Source of the DNA: Alphaproteobacteria bacterium
GTDB lineage: Bacteria > Pseudomonadota > Alphaproteobacteria > Caulobacterales > Parvularculaceae
Assembly (NCBI GenBank): GCA_030428745.1
Contig: JAUIEG010000175.1
Coordinates: 1 to 6,125 of the forward strand
Direction of reading: 5' to 3'
DNA length: 6,125 bases
Shown: one piece after another, positions 5,961 through 6,125 of the stretch
Layout: every line of letters starts with the position of its first letter
How positions within the stretch are numbered: position 1 is the stretch's first letter
Program-made: the position numbers and the translations under genes
The notes under the pieces: model-generated
What the model was told of the DNA's origin: nothing
The model's database searches: none
The model's input: only the letters and a program-made list of their open reading frames with translations

Positions 5961-6125
5961 CTAGCGCTTATTCTTATTGTCGTAGGGGTTAGCCGGTTTT
6001 TTCAGGATCAGCCGGATCGGCACGGCCTTGATATCGAAGGCGTCGCGAATGCCGTTGATAAGATACCGCCGATAGGACTCTGGCAATTCATCCGAACGCG
6101 TGCATTGCGCCACAAAAGTCGGCGG
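5961..6125 (-). CDS. der: Ribosome-assembly GTPase Der, C-terminal fragment (5'-truncated by window edge)
   Basis: The reverse strand is open from the window edge to a TAG at 5961-5963, encoding the last 54 residues. They match the C-terminal KH-like domain of Der (EngA), the tandem-GTPase factor for 50S subunit assembly: PPTFVAQCTR, then LPESYRRYLINGIRDAF, then the strand VPIRLIL and the closing NPYDNKNKR. In Der this domain packs against the two GTPase domains and contacts rRNA. The basic tail is short, as in alphaproteobacterial homologues. The GTPase domains lie outside the window. The assignment rests on the whole-domain pattern, especially PESYxRYLxN and NPY. Confidence 0.93.
   Translation of the reverse strand, partial: PPTFVAQCTRSDELPESYRRYLINGIRDAFDIKAVPIRLILKKPANPYDNKNKR

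Overview
The window looks like chromosomal DNA of an alphaproteobacterium. It is GC-rich, its candidate promoters have TAGACT-like -10 boxes, Der, SelD, MnmH and GlpK have alphaproteobacterial-looking sequences, and it carries a C-terminal sorting signal beginning VPLPA, a variant known mainly from alphaproteobacteria. A marine or Hyphomonas/Parvularcula-like lineage is a guess from overall flavour, not something the sequence proves.

Layout, left to right. (1) Positions 1-487, minus strand: N-terminal 162 residues of an exported lipoprotein of the metallo-beta-lactamase fold, resembling N-acyl homoserine lactonases; its C-terminus lies outside the window. (2) A 160-bp divergent spacer with a plausible promoter for glpK. 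(3) glpK (648-2138, plus), a complete glycerol kinase. (4) selD (2145-3197, minus), selenophosphate synthetase, convergent with glpK and only 6 bp from it. (5) A 93-bp divergent spacer with possible overlapping promoters. (6) mnmH/selU (3291-4355, plus), tRNA 2-selenouridine synthase, followed 14 bp later by (7) a short-chain dehydrogenase/reductase (4370-5092, plus), probably on the same transcript. (8) A 161-bp AT-rich spacer with a consensus TTGACA -35 box, then (9) a secreted protein with an exosortase-type C-terminal sorting signal (5254-5871, plus). (10) A strong hairpin terminator at 5893-5920. (11) The last 54 codons of der, a ribosome-assembly GTPase, on the minus strand (5961-6125).

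The clearest functional unit is selD plus mnmH. SelD makes selenophosphate from selenide and ATP, and MnmH uses it to replace the wobble 2-thiouridine sulfur of certain tRNAs with selenium. No selA, selB or selenocysteine tRNA is visible here, so this locus supports the selenouridine trait but says nothing about selenocysteine. The other genes (glycerol entry, a putative lactonase, an SDR oxidoreductase, a surface-sorted protein, Der) have no obvious pathway link to it. I found no mobile element, CRISPR array, tRNA or rRNA, and no clear sign of an undescribed multi-gene system. The least explained parts are the VPLPA protein and the AT-richer patch around it.
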